Part shown: positions 1-7,636 of the stretch, in pieces
Numbering within the stretch: position 1 is the first letter of the stretch
How the letters are laid out: every line of letters begins with the position of its first letter
Assembly (NCBI GenBank): GCA_003663525.1
Contig: QMUF01000030.1
Coordinates: forward strand, 1 to 13,500
DNA length: 13,500 bases
DNA from: Thermococci archaeon
GTDB lineage: Archaea; Methanobacteriota_B; Thermococci; Thermococcales; Thermococcaceae
Direction: 5' to 3'
Notes under the pieces: model-generated
What the model saw: only the letters and a program-made list of their open reading frames with translations
Told to the model about the DNA's origin: nothing
Database searches by the model: none
Position numbers and translations under genes: made by a program

Positions 1-175
1 CTATTGGGCCCACAGGACGATTAACACTGGCAAGGAACCCTTCATATTCTTAGCTTTGTATCCTGCAGATGCTGGCCATGACTATGGAACAATTGCCGAA
101 AAAGGATTCTCTAAGATCGTTATCGAAGAGAACGGTGAGATCATAGTTAAAGAAAACCCGAAATGGAAATATTAA
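1..175 (+). CDS. pgiA: Glucose-6-phosphate isomerase, cupin type (3' end only)
   Basis: This is the C-terminal 57 residues of the archaeal cupin-type phosphoglucose isomerase, a metal-dependent cytosolic enzyme that interconverts glucose-6-phosphate and fructose-6-phosphate in the modified Embden-Meyerhof pathway and gluconeogenesis. The frame opens at base 2 with YWAHRTINTG, continues through FLALYPADAGHDYGTI and ends NPKWKY with a TAA at 173-175. From memory this closely matches the end of the Pyrococcus furiosus enzyme, where the segment belongs to the cupin barrel and the C-terminal strand. The N-terminal two thirds, including most metal ligands, lie outside the window. A pyrimidine-rich stretch follows immediately, and the next gene has its own promoter, so the two are probably separate transcripts. 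Identity is fairly certain. Confidence 0.88.
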   Translation, partial: YWAHRTINTGKEPFIFLALYPADAGHDYGTIAEKGFSKIVIEENGEIIVKENPKWKY

Positions 176-177
176 GG

Positions 178-197
178 CTTTCTCCTTCTTCCTTTTG
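178..197 (+). terminator. Pyrimidine-rich terminator behind pgiA
   Basis: A run of T and C (ctttctccttcttccttttg) begins three bases after the pgiA stop. Archaeal RNA polymerase terminates at T-rich non-template tracts without needing a hairpin, and this is the only such tract in the gap. Functional assignment is inference. Confidence 0.45.
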
Positions 198-251
198 AAT
201 TTGCTTAACTTGGATAAAATGTCCAATAGAAACCCCCTCTTTTATTTATGT

Positions 252-265
252 AAAAGATTTTTATA
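252..265 (+). promoter_or_regulatory. BRE/TATA promoter of the methylmalonyl-CoA mutase gene
   Basis: AAAAGA followed by TTTTTATA resembles an archaeal BRE plus TATA box. Transcription would start about 25 bases downstream, near 287, giving a leader of about 11 bases that contains GGTGGT just before the ATG at 298. This supports ATG 298 over the in-frame GTG at 289. Confidence 0.5.
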
Positions 266-297
266 GGCTTAAAGCATAACTCCCTACGGTGGTGTTA

Positions 298-1983
298 ATG
301 ACTTTCGATAAAAAGAAGATAGAGGAGATTAAAAAGATTGAAGAGGAGTGGAATGAAAAAACTGTAAAACCCTTTATTGCAAAAAGGCCAGAAAGAAACG
401 AGAAATTCATGACTGATGATGGTTTTGAAATTAAAAGAACCTACACTCCTGCCGATCTCGAGAACTGGGATTATTTAGAAAAACTTAACTTCCCAGCTCA
501 ATACCCCTTCACAAGAGGGGTTTACGCCACAATGTATAGAGGAAGACTATGGACAATGAGACAGTACGCTGGATTTGGGACAGCTGAAGAGAGCAACAAG
601 CGTTACAAATACCTCTTAGAGCAAGGGCAAACTGGTTTAAGTGTCGCTTTTGATTTACCAACACAAATTGGTTATGACTCTGACCACCCCATGGCAGAAG
701 GTGAGGTTGGTAAAGTAGGTGTTGCAATTGATTCCCTTAAGGATATGGAAATACTATTTGATGGAATTCCCCTAGATAAGGTCTCCACCTCAATGACAAT
801 TAACGCTACAGCCGCCAACCTTTTAGCCATGTACATTCTTGTGGGTCAAAAACAGGGAGTTTCACAAGATCAACTGAGAGGGACCGTACAAAATGATGTC
901 CTAAAAGAGTACATTGCCAGAGGAACTTATATCTTCCCACCACAATCCTCAATGAGATTAACAACAGACATCATAATGTACTGTGCAGAGCATGTTCCAA
1001 AATGGAATTCAATAAGTATAAGCGGATACCACATTAGGGAAGCTGGAGCAAACGCCGTGCAGGAGGTTGCCTTCACCCTCGCTGATGGTATTGAATACGT
1101 AAAGGCAGTTATTGCAAGGGGTATGGACGTCGATAAATTTGCTCCAAGGCTAAGCTTCTTCTTCAATGCACACAACAACTTCTTAGAGGAGATTGCAAAA
1201 TTTAGAGCGGCCAGAAGATTATGGGCTAGAATAATGAAAGAGAAGTTCAATGCAAAGAATCCAAGATCAATGCTTTTGAGGTTTCACACTCAGACTGGTG
1301 GATCAACACTCACGGCTCAACAACCTGAAAACAACATAGTTAGAGTTGCCATCCAAGCTCTCGCTGCAGTTTTAGGAGGTACTCAATCCCTTCATACTAA
1401 CAGCTATGATGAGGCCCTTTCACTCCCAACAGAAAAGAGCGTTAGAATTGCCTTAAGGACACAACAAATTATTGCCTATGAGAGTGGAGTTGTTGACACT
1501 ATTGACCCGCTTGGAGGTTCATATTACATAGAGTGGCTCACTGACCACATAGAAGAGGAGGCCATGAAGTATATCGAGAAGATTGAGGCCATGGGTGGTA
1601 TGATGAAGGCCATCGAAAGAGGATACATCCAAAAGGAGATTGCAGACTCAGCCTACAAGTACCAGAGGGAAGTGGAAGAGAAGAAGAGAATTATAGTGGG
1701 TGTAAATGAGTTTATTGTTGATGAACCCCTCGATGTCGAGATTCTCAAAGTGGATCCAAGCATCAGAGACAAGCAAATTGAGAGACTTAAGAAGCTAAGA
1801 AGCGAAAGGGACAACAAGAAAGTAGAAGAAGCTTTAAACGAGTTAAGAAAAGTTGCTGAAACCGAAGACATGAATTTGATGCCACACATCATCGAAGCCC
1901 ATAAACACCTTGCAACCCTTGGAGAAGTTACAGATGTGCTAAGAGAAGTATGGGGAGAGTACAGGGCCCCGTTGATCTTCTGA
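298..1983 (+). CDS. mcmA1: Methylmalonyl-CoA mutase, large (catalytic) subunit
   Basis: This is the TIM-barrel substrate-binding subunit of adenosylcobalamin-dependent methylmalonyl-CoA mutase, which interconverts (R)-methylmalonyl-CoA and succinyl-CoA. The 561 residues match the catalytic part only. The C-terminal B12-binding domain (DxHxxG) is absent, as in archaeal two-subunit enzymes where the small subunit is a separate gene. Visible motifs are [30 protein letters not shown] (Tyr about 90), [14 protein letters not shown], and SGYHIREAG with the adjacent Tyr-His at about 244-245, equivalent to the catalytic Tyr243/His244 of the Propionibacterium enzyme. A charged helical segment closes the protein. 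I chose ATG 298 because GGTGGT lies just upstream; an in-frame GTG at 289 would add three residues. The small subunit and the MeaB chaperone gene are not in this window. The stop lies two bases from the stop of the convergent minus-strand gene. Confidence 0.95.
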   Translation: MTFDKKKIEEIKKIEEEWNEKTVKPFIAKRPERNEKFMTDDGFEIKRTYTPADLENWDYLEKLNFPAQYPFTRGVYATMYRGRLWTMRQYAGFGTAEESNKRYKYLLEQGQTGLSVAFDLPTQIGYDSDHPMAEGEVGKVGVAIDSLKDMEILFDGIPLDKVSTSMTINATAANLLAMYILVGQKQGVSQDQLRGTVQNDVLKEYIARGTYIFPPQSSMRLTTDIIMYCAEHVPKWNSISISGYHIREAGANAVQEVAFTLADGIEYVKAVIARGMDVDKFAPRLSFFFNAHNNFLEEIAKFRAARRLWARIMKEKFNAKNPRSMLLRFHTQTGGSTLTAQQPENNIVRVAIQALAAVLGGTQSLHTNSYDEALSLPTEKSVRIALRTQQIIAYESGVVDTIDPLGGSYYIEWLTDHIEEEAMKYIEKIEAMGGMMKAIERGYIQKEIADSAYKYQREVEEKKRIIVGVNEFIVDEPLDVEILKVDPSIRDKQIERLKKLRSERDNKKVEEALNELRKVAETEDMNLMPHIIEAHKHLATLGEVTDVLREVWGEYRAPLIF

Positions 1984-1985
1984 AC

Positions 1986-4139
1986 TCATCCCATTTTCTT
2001 TTCTAAATATACTACCAGTACCAAGAGGGCAATTAAGCCCAAGATCAAGAGATAAACTTCTCTCGATGCTAATTCACTAACCTCAGGACCCCCTCCCGTG
2101 GTTTTGAACTCTAAAGTAACGTTCCCCTCTCCGACAAGAGCTATGGCCACGAAGTCTTCGTAGCTCCTTATGCCAATCTCCCCATTAATGGATTTTCTTT
2201 TATCCTTGAAGACCCCTTTAAAGTTTGTAGATAGCGGGTCAAAGTTCTCTTTTTCATTGTTAAGGGTAAAATAGTACGCCTTTAGCTCAACATCTTTATC
2301 AGAAGTTAGAGAAAACTGCAATCCTTGGCCTCTGAGTGAAGTCACATTTATAACAAATGTTCTCAAACCTTCTCCAAATTCTCTTTTTTTAAGTTCAAAA
2401 CTTATGTTCTTCGGTTCTCTCAAGTAATCTGCAACCAATAATGCCCCATCAAAGTAGTTTTCACCCTCAATCATTAGCATGAATTCACTAAGGTTAAAGA
2501 TAAGGAAGTCACTTCTACCCCTTTCTTGGGTTGAAGATTGTACTATTTTCCCTGAAGAGTCTAAAAGATGAATTCTCACATCTTTACCCTGCCTTATGTA
2601 TCTTCCATAGATTATTGCAATCTTTTCTCCATCCCATGGCTCAAAAACAAATGGTGGAGTTATCTCATTTCCTGCAAACCTGTATGGTAATCCCACATGA
2701 TGATATTCACTTGTGTAATTAATCTTTGCCAGCCAATTGTCCCCATAAACCGGCAAAATTCCCATTCCGGTAACCTCAAGTTTCAGTGGAATTTTAATGT
2801 CATTTACAGTCATATTGAACTCTATAGGCTCATTCAAGACAAAGCCTTGCGGAAGATTTGGAAGTTTCAGGACAAGAGATACCTGAGCGTTCTGAACCAC
2901 ATCTAGCTCTCTAACTTGGGCATCTCCGTAGTAGAAATATGCTTTTATTGACTCCGGTAATCCCTCGACCCCAAATTCCACTTTTCCGTTCCCAAGAATA
3001 ACAACAGCATAGCTTGTTGTTCCTCCAAGAATGGCCTTGGCATATGAGTTTACAGCCTTTGCCTCCAGTTCACTCTTAATTGAAATCGGAAAAGTGGCCG
3101 AATATGATTGAGCCGTTAATCCAATTGTCAAGATTTGAGCATCTTCAGGGACAATAAATCCCACCGAAACTTCTTCCCCCGGAGGAATGTTTACATCAAG
3201 GTAATATGGTTCACTCACTATCACGCCATTTTGGTAAACAGTTACTTTTCCCTCAAATTTTTGGTCACCCTCATTTCTCAGCCATATTTGAAGTTTTTCT
3301 CCTTCCTTTACTGTTTTTACGAGAGAAATCATCGGCACTTCAAAGTAAAAGCTTTCCTGAGTTATAACCCCATAATCCACAACTATTGTACCTTGAGTAA
3401 CATCCTTTTCAAAAATAATTTCTTTTTGTTCGCTAGTACCAATTACAACCTCTTTCTTATCAATGGTCATCCCACTAAAGAGTAGTTTAACTGTAGCATT
3501 AACAGCATCTCCATGGTTTTTAAGAATCACGTGAAGCTTATCGTCCCTCCATATTCTATCAATTGTCACAAGGCTCTCTAGAGAAGAGATTACAATACTC
3601 TTCGAGATTTTTGCCTCCTCCAAGGTGAAGATCAATTGATTGTAAGGAGGGATTATTTTTACAATCACCTCTTCACCAGGCCTCAAATGCAATCCTTGTT
3701 CTCTTATGACAATGCCCTGAGAAGAAATCAATAAAGTATCATTAATCTCATAATATCCAGTGTTCCTAATTTTCACTTTTAAATACTTATCAAAGGCCTC
3801 TAACAAAGCAATGTCTATATCTTTTCTTTTCACAACTTCAATTCTAGAGTAATTTCCAAGGATATGGAGCCTAAGGGTGAGAGTCTCAATATCAAGACTG
3901 CCCACTGTATAATTTACCACTCCAAAAGAAATGCTTTCTCCAAAATGAAGAGCTTTAAGAACACTTTCATTTCCACTTTCCAAGATTAAGAAAACCAAGT
4001 TTGGGTTATTTTCGGCAACATCAAATGTTACGGTAGTGTTGTCAACCACCAATACTTCATCTATTCCAAGCTCAACTGAGAGAGCAAGAGCATTTTGAAC
4101 AAAGAGAAGCAGGATAAAGATTGTTAAGAACCTCTTCAT
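1986..4139 (-). CDS. Large exported, membrane-anchored beta-rich protein of the ABC operon
   Basis: The 717-residue protein starts with a classic signal peptide (MKRFLTIFILLLFVQNALA, cleavage likely near residue 20). It ends with one transmembrane helix at about 692-711 (LLILGLIALLVLVVYL) and a short positive tail (EKKMG), so the bulk should lie outside the cell, anchored at its C-terminus. The middle is almost entirely alternating hydrophobic strands with N-glycosylation-type NxT/S sites. Phrases such as LRPGEEVIVKIIPPY and IPPGEEVSVGFIVPEDA recall CARDB/NEW3-like beta-sandwich repeats of COG1470-type proteins. No catalytic motif is visible. It is the last gene of an operon, three bases after the permease stop, so it probably works with that transporter as an accessory or substrate-capturing ectodomain. 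The link to NEW3-type domains is by feel only. Confidence 0.72.
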   Translation of the reverse strand: MKRFLTIFILLLFVQNALALSVELGIDEVLVVDNTTVTFDVAENNPNLVFLILESGNESVLKALHFGESISFGVVNYTVGSLDIETLTLRLHILGNYSRIEVVKRKDIDIALLEAFDKYLKVKIRNTGYYEINDTLLISSQGIVIREQGLHLRPGEEVIVKIIPPYNQLIFTLEEAKISKSIVISSLESLVTIDRIWRDDKLHVILKNHGDAVNATVKLLFSGMTIDKKEVVIGTSEQKEIIFEKDVTQGTIVVDYGVITQESFYFEVPMISLVKTVKEGEKLQIWLRNEGDQKFEGKVTVYQNGVIVSEPYYLDVNIPPGEEVSVGFIVPEDAQILTIGLTAQSYSATFPISIKSELEAKAVNSYAKAILGGTTSYAVVILGNGKVEFGVEGLPESIKAYFYYGDAQVRELDVVQNAQVSLVLKLPNLPQGFVLNEPIEFNMTVNDIKIPLKLEVTGMGILPVYGDNWLAKINYTSEYHHVGLPYRFAGNEITPPFVFEPWDGEKIAIIYGRYIRQGKDVRIHLLDSSGKIVQSSTQERGRSDFLIFNLSEFMLMIEGENYFDGALLVADYLREPKNISFELKKREFGEGLRTFVINVTSLRGQGLQFSLTSDKDVELKAYYFTLNNEKENFDPLSTNFKGVFKDKRKSINGEIGIRSYEDFVAIALVGEGNVTLEFKTTGGGPEVSELASREVYLLILGLIALLVLVVYLEKKMG

Positions 4140-4142
4140 GGC

Positions 4143-4931
4143 TCATCCCTCATACTCCTTTCTGTAAAGACCTAACAGAGTAAAAGTTAAGGAAAGTAAA
4201 ATAACACTAAGGAAAAACAGAGCACTCATAGTTACATCCCCTTTATATGTGTCCAACCCAGTGTGGAGTGTAAACCCCCTCTTCAGGAGAACACCTATCT
4301 GGTAGCTTAGATTAAAGCGTTCAGGATTGTCAAAAAATGGTAGCTGAGGAAGTATAAACTGTGCTGTGAAGACTAGGCCAAAACTCGCTAATGAAGCGTA
4401 GAGTGGCCTTGAAAGAATTACGGAAAGTAGCATCGAAACCGCACCTAAGCTTCCAAGCACAAGAATGGTAACACTTAGAGCATACAAAAAGTCATCAAAT
4501 GTTGCTGTAAACCCTTCAAACCCTGATTTATAGAGAAGTACCATGTATATTTCCATCACCAAGTATGGAATCCCGAAGATCAAACTCACAGTGGTGATTC
4601 CCGAAAAGAATTTGCCAAAGACTATTTCACTTTTCTTTATTGGTTTCACCAAAAGAAGTCTTATTGTTCCTCTGTCTATTTCGCTGGCCAGCAAGTCACT
4701 CATGATAATTATCACAATGAGCTGACCAATTACACTCGCCCAAAAATTTATCAAAAATTGAGAAATATTTATCTGGAATGATATCTCGAGAGCTTTTGCA
4801 CTGTACTCAGTTATTTCCTCATGAGTGAAAAAATAGATTACAACAGGTAAGAGCATCAGAAGAAGCATTACCTTGAATCTTCTAGATTTCAAAAGCCTAT
4901 AAACCTCGTTTTGGTACAAAACACTAATCAC
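4143..4931 (-). CDS. ABC-2 type transporter permease
   Basis: This is an integral membrane subunit of about 262 residues with six predicted helices: LLLMLLPVVIYFF; the segment from FLINFWASVIG to IIIMSDLLA; LIFGIPYLVMEIYMVLLY; LYALSVTILVLGSLGAVSMLL; LASFGLVFTAQFIL; and FLSVILLSLTFTLLGLY. The cytoplasmic turn after helix 2, SEIDRGTIRLLLVKPIKKSE, is the hallmark of ABC-2 permeases (NosY-like), as in 'E...GTI..LL..P..R...'. It pairs with the ATPase encoded just upstream, and its start overlaps the end of that gene. The frame has GTG codons at 4940 and 4931. An AGGTGAG ribosome-binding site lies between them and serves only the second, so I start at 4931, giving an 8-base GTGATTAG overlap. Substrate and direction cannot be read from the sequence; ABC-2 systems are usually exporters. 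Confidence 0.85.
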   Translation of the reverse strand: MISVLYQNEVYRLLKSRRFKVMLLLMLLPVVIYFFTHEEITEYSAKALEISFQINISQFLINFWASVIGQLIVIIIMSDLLASEIDRGTIRLLLVKPIKKSEIVFGKFFSGITTVSLIFGIPYLVMEIYMVLLYKSGFEGFTATFDDFLYALSVTILVLGSLGAVSMLLSVILSRPLYASLASFGLVFTAQFILPQLPFFDNPERFNLSYQIGVLLKRGFTLHTGLDTYKGDVTMSALFFLSVILLSLTFTLLGLYRKEYEG

Positions 4932-5862
4932 TTTCCTCACCTATATTGAACTTTTCCATGAGAATTCTTTCAAGTGGACTTGTGTGAGGCCTGAACAACT
5001 TTAAACGAATGCCTTGAGAGGTTAAATATTTTGGAAATTGAAGAAAGAATTCATCTAAGAATCTGGGATCCACTTGAACTCTTATAGTCCCCTCTTCTTC
5101 CCAAATTTCTCTTACATACGGTTTTTCTCGTAAAAATTCACATGCTTTCCCATTGTCAGAAGTTATTATATCGTACTCGGTTTCCTCGATTTGCGTCAGT
5201 TCGCTTACTCTCCCTTGGGCTATTAAACGGCCCTGATTTATAAGGCCCACGTAATTGCACATTTTCTCCACTTCACTTACTATATGGGAGCTTACAAAAA
5301 TCGTTTTTCCCTCTTTTGCAAGAGAAATTATCTTCCCTATAAATTCAATTCTTCCTAATGGATCAAGATTGGCTGTAGGCTCATCAAGTATCAAAAGCTC
5401 GGGATCTGCGATCAACGCTGAAGCAAATGCCACCCGTTGTTTTTGGCCTGATGAAAGTTCCTTTATCTTGTTTAATGCCAGCCTTCCTACACCTACATAC
5501 CTCATTAGCTCTTTCGTTTGTTTTATTGCTTCCTCTTTTTTTAACCCTGAAAGTCTTCCTATATAGGTCAGAAACTCCACAATCGTCATATCTTCATACG
5601 CTATCGGAACTTCTGGCATGTAACCAACGTTTTTCATAATTTCAACTCTCTTCTGGGGCATTTCGAGACCAAAAATTCTTATTTCCCCGTAGGTGGGCCT
5701 TAGAGCAGCCGTGAGCATTTTGATGGTGGTGGTTTTACCAGCACCGTTGGGCCCTAAGAAGCCATAAACCACTCCTTTAGGAACTTTGAGATTTAGATGA
5801 TAGATGATGTTCCTCTTTCCGAAAAATTTCGTGAGGTCTTTAGTTTCAATTACATGTTCCAT
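4924..5862 (-). CDS. ABC transporter ATP-binding protein
   Basis: This is the cytoplasmic ATPase (312 residues) that drives the ABC-2 permease encoded next. All nucleotide-binding motifs are present: Walker A GPNGAGKTT with Lys43, ABC signature LSSGQKQR at 136-143, Walker B LLILDEP ending Glu161, D-loop NLDP and H-switch His193 in FVSSH. The Q-loop position reads GYMPEVP, with Glu instead of Gln, as in some CcmA/NosF-type ATPases. After about residue 215 comes a 95-residue C-terminal domain typical of exporter-type ATPases, ending in EKFNIGEESD. I start at ATG 5862 because GGTG sits seven bases upstream and the homologous region begins with EHVIETKDLTKFF. Upstream in-frame codons to 5895 would put the start at the predicted transcription start. 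It is the first gene of the operon. Confidence 0.92.
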   Translation of the reverse strand: MEHVIETKDLTKFFGKRNIIYHLNLKVPKGVVYGFLGPNGAGKTTTIKMLTAALRPTYGEIRIFGLEMPQKRVEIMKNVGYMPEVPIAYEDMTIVEFLTYIGRLSGLKKEEAIKQTKELMRYVGVGRLALNKIKELSSGQKQRVAFASALIADPELLILDEPTANLDPLGRIEFIGKIISLAKEGKTIFVSSHIVSEVEKMCNYVGLINQGRLIAQGRVSELTQIEETEYDIITSDNGKACEFLREKPYVREIWEEEGTIRVQVDPRFLDEFFLQFPKYLTSQGIRLKLFRPHTSPLERILMEKFNIGEESD

Positions 5863-5920
5863 ACTCAACACCATCAATGTAAATGTCCATTTCAACTAGC
5901 AGATGATAATCTAAAGAGAC

Positions 5921-5936
5921 TTAAATATCTTTTGGA
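5921..5936 (-). promoter_or_regulatory. BRE/TATA promoter of the ABC operon
   Basis: Read on the minus strand the sequence is CAAAAG followed by ATATTTAA, a reasonable BRE/TATA pair. Transcription would start near 5896, leaving a leader of about 33 bases before ATG 5862. No separate promoter is visible before the two following genes. Confidence 0.45.
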
Positions 5937-6024
5937 AAGCTTCTAGAATTTCTATCCTTATAATGAGCATTTTGATCGATATACCCTTGTAGTTTGAGCA
6001 TTCTATTATTAATTGGTGAGACGA

Positions 6025-6135
6025 ATGATAAGCTTCAAGAATCTAAGAGGATTTTGGGGAAAAGAAAGAAAGCCTGAGGTTCAGAGAGCGTACGCAAAAT
6101 ACGAAGCAATGAACTTCCAAAAAATGGTCTGCTAA
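6025..6135 (+). pseudogene. Short gene start, possibly the 5' fragment of the disrupted threonine synthase gene
   Basis: A 36-codon frame (MISFKNLRGFWGKERKPE to FQKMVC, stop TAA) starts at an ATG with an excellent ribosome-binding site, GGTGAG five bases upstream. A possible TATA box (CGATATAC, 5977-5984) lies at a suitable distance, so this looks like a genuine gene start. It ends nine bases before repeat copy A. Threonine synthases often begin with a zinc-ribbon whose first pair reads like MVCxxC. The ending KMVC, directly before the repeat, suggests this is the original N-terminus of the threonine-synthase-like gene that resumes near 6249, with the codons in between lost. Alternatively it is an independent small protein. 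The link to the downstream gene is inference. Confidence 0.45.
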
Positions 6136-6143
6136 TTCATAAA

Positions 6144-6247
6144 CTAACCTCCTCCCCAGCCTAAAGGGCGGGGTTTTGTGAGAGTTCATCATTGCTTCAC
6201 TCTCACTGGCCGGTTCACGCGACCACTACTCCCTATCCTTACGGAAT
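6144..6247 (-). repeat. Repeat copy A: truncated structured repeat (IS200/IS605 right-end-like)
   Basis: Two blocks recur in copy B. Bases 6197-6247 match 7525-7575 with one difference in 51, and 6170-6189 match 7482-7501 with one difference in 20; between them A has 7 bases where B has 23. The left edge, 6144-6170, matches 9306-9332 (copy C) at 24 of 27 positions. It contains an imperfect hairpin, CCCCAGCC-taa-AGGGCGGGG. On the minus strand it ends GGGGAGGAGGTTAG, which resembles what I remember of right ends downstream of archaeal tnpB genes. Copy A stops abruptly at 6247, where threonine-synthase-like coding sequence begins. No tnpA or tnpB is present. Repeat status is seen directly; the element family is inferred. 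Confidence 0.7.
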
Positions 6248-7184
6248 GGGTCTTGCAAGCAACAGGGAGATAAAGGATGATGGACTCATCCCCACAGGCA
6301 CTTTCAAGGCTCGTGGCCTAGCAATGGCTGTCTCAAAAGCTAAAGAACTTGGTTTGAAAAAGCTTGCTATGCCAACAGCTGGAAATGCCGGAGCAGCCCT
6401 TGCAGCGTATGCAGCAAAAGCTGGAATAGAAGCTTATGTTATCATGCCAGAAGATGCTCCATTAACGTGCAAGCTTGAATGTTATATTTTTGGCGCTAGA
6501 GTTTACTTGGTAAGAGGCCTTATTTCAGATGCCGGGAGAATTGTCAGCGAAGGAAAAAGGAAGTTTGGCTGGTTTGATGTTTCAACAATGAAAGAACCCT
6601 ATCGAGTAGAAGGAAAAAAGACAATGGGCCTAGAGATTGCCGAACAATTTAACTGGGAAGTACCTGATGTGATATTGTATCCCACGGGAGGAGGAACAGG
6701 GATTATAGGGATGCGGAAGGCCTTTAATGAGCTTAAAGAGCTTGGGTGGATAGATGAGAAAATGCCTCGAATGATTTCAATTCAATCTGAAGGTTGCGCA
6801 CCCATAGTAAAAGCTTTCAAAGGAGGAAAAAAAGAAAGTGAATTCTGGAAAGATGCGAAGACCATTGCAGCTGGAATAAGAGTTCCAAAAGCTTTTGCTG
6901 ACTTCTTAATACTAAGGGTCCTCTATGAGAGTGGAGGTGGCAGTGTAGCAGTGAGCGATAAGGAAATCCTCGAAGCTTCAAAAGAATTTGCGAGAGAAGG
7001 TGTGTTTGCATGTCCAGAAGGTGCTGCAACCTTAGCAGGGTTAAAACAATTGCTTGAGGAGGGGAATATTGATAAGGACGAAAAGATACTCCTTTACAAT
7101 ACCGGTTCTGGAATTAAGTACACTAAAGTTTACTCAAAAACCTCAAATTGGAGTTGCCACTTATTACCTCCGTTAATGACATAA
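6246..7184 (+). pseudogene. thrC: Threonine-synthase-like PLP enzyme, N-terminally truncated
   Basis: This is a fold-type II PLP enzyme of the threonine synthase family, which converts O-phosphohomoserine to threonine. The frame retains KDDGLIPTGTFKARG (the Lys of TFK binds PLP), the TAGNAGAALAAYAA loop, the phosphate-gripping glycine loop PTGGGTGIIG, CPEGAATLAGL, and the terminal NTGSGIKY. Roughly the first 80-110 residues of a normal enzyme (zinc ribbon and early small domain) are missing. Codons before about 6249 come from repeat copy A, so a long reading from TTG 6192 has a repeat-derived head. The small ATG-initiated frame at 6025-6135 may be the lost 5' end. The last 15 residues also look unlike a normal tail. 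From 6249 on there is no internal stop, so the break may be recent, or a shortened protein may still be made. Cysteate synthase or another family member is possible. Confidence 0.72.
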
Positions 7185-7327
7185 TAACTTAGACAATGTA
7201 TTTACACCGAAAAGCATCGCCTTTAAGGCGGAAGGAAGAATCAGATTAAAGATCTAAGTCCACTAATATCCTATTCAGAAGACCCTTTCCCTAGAGGGAA
7301 GATGCCGTGAATTTTATAAAATCCCTT

Positions 7328-7405
7328 TGGTGGGCCCGCGGGGATTCGAACCCCGGACCTTCGCCGTGTGAGGGCGATGTCATAACCAGTCTAGACCACG
7401 GGCCC
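7328..7405 (-). tRNA. tRNA-Val (anticodon CAC)
   Basis: The minus strand folds as a complete tRNA with an encoded CCA end (7328-7330). The acceptor stem GGGCCCG pairs with CGGGCCC, the anticodon stem TCGCC pairs with GGCGA around the loop CTCACAC (anticodon CAC, reading the valine codon GTG), and the T arm is CCGGGGTTCGAATCCCCG. There is no intron in the anticodon loop. It lies between the truncated threonine-synthase-like gene and repeat copy B, and has its own TATA box. Confidence 0.96.
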
Positions 7406-7440
7406 GCCCTAAGAGACACTCATATCTCTTCCGACCTGTA

Positions 7441-7454
7441 CTTATAAATTTTTC
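7441..7454 (-). promoter_or_regulatory. BRE/TATA promoter of tRNA-Val
   Basis: The minus strand reads GAAAAA then TTTATAAG. Transcription would begin near 7420, about 15 bases before the mature tRNA 5' end, so RNase P would remove a short leader. Confidence 0.55.
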
Positions 7455-7464
7455 CTCGCTGTGA

Positions 7465-7636
7465 ACTGCCCCCTTGTGGGTGGGGTTTTGTGAAAGTTCA
7501 TTCAGCATTCCGTTACCGGTAACCTCACTCTCACTGGCCGGTTCACGCGATCACTACTCCCTATCCTTACGGAATCGGGGGCTACTTTACACCAACCCTT
7601 ACGGGCTGTCCAGCCTTACGGCTGTTATGAGGTCAT
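7465..7636 (-). ncRNA. Candidate structured non-coding RNA within repeat copy B
   Basis: On the minus strand a TATA-like box (TTTAAATA, 7657-7664, preceded by AGAAGG) would start a transcript near 7636. It would contain tetraloop hairpins CAGCC-GUAA-GGCUG (7610-7623) and CCC-GUAA-GGG (7596-7605), and a weaker UCC-GUAA-GGA (7564-7573). A GC-rich hairpin near 7469-7485 closes it. GUAA is a GNRA tetraloop, so repeated CCGUAAGG suggests selection on RNA structure. Candidates are an omega-RNA/reRNA-like guide RNA left by a tnpB element, or one of the high-GC non-coding RNAs known from AT-rich hyperthermophiles. Both ends are estimates, and expression is not shown. Confidence 0.35.

Noticed and set aside
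2531..3485. Several plus-strand frames opposite the 717-residue gene
   Set aside because: They are antisense shadows without promoters or ribosome-binding sites, while the minus-strand frame has a signal peptide, a membrane anchor and operon context.
6192..6245. TTG start for the threonine-synthase-like frame
   Set aside because: These codons lie inside repeat copy A and encode nothing resembling the enzyme, and there is no ribosome-binding site. I count them as repeat sequence.
7300..7327. Box C/D guide RNA near tRNA-Val, prompted by the nop5 context
   Set aside because: No paired RUGAUGA and CUGA boxes at the usual spacing could be found there, or in the other intergenic gaps I read.
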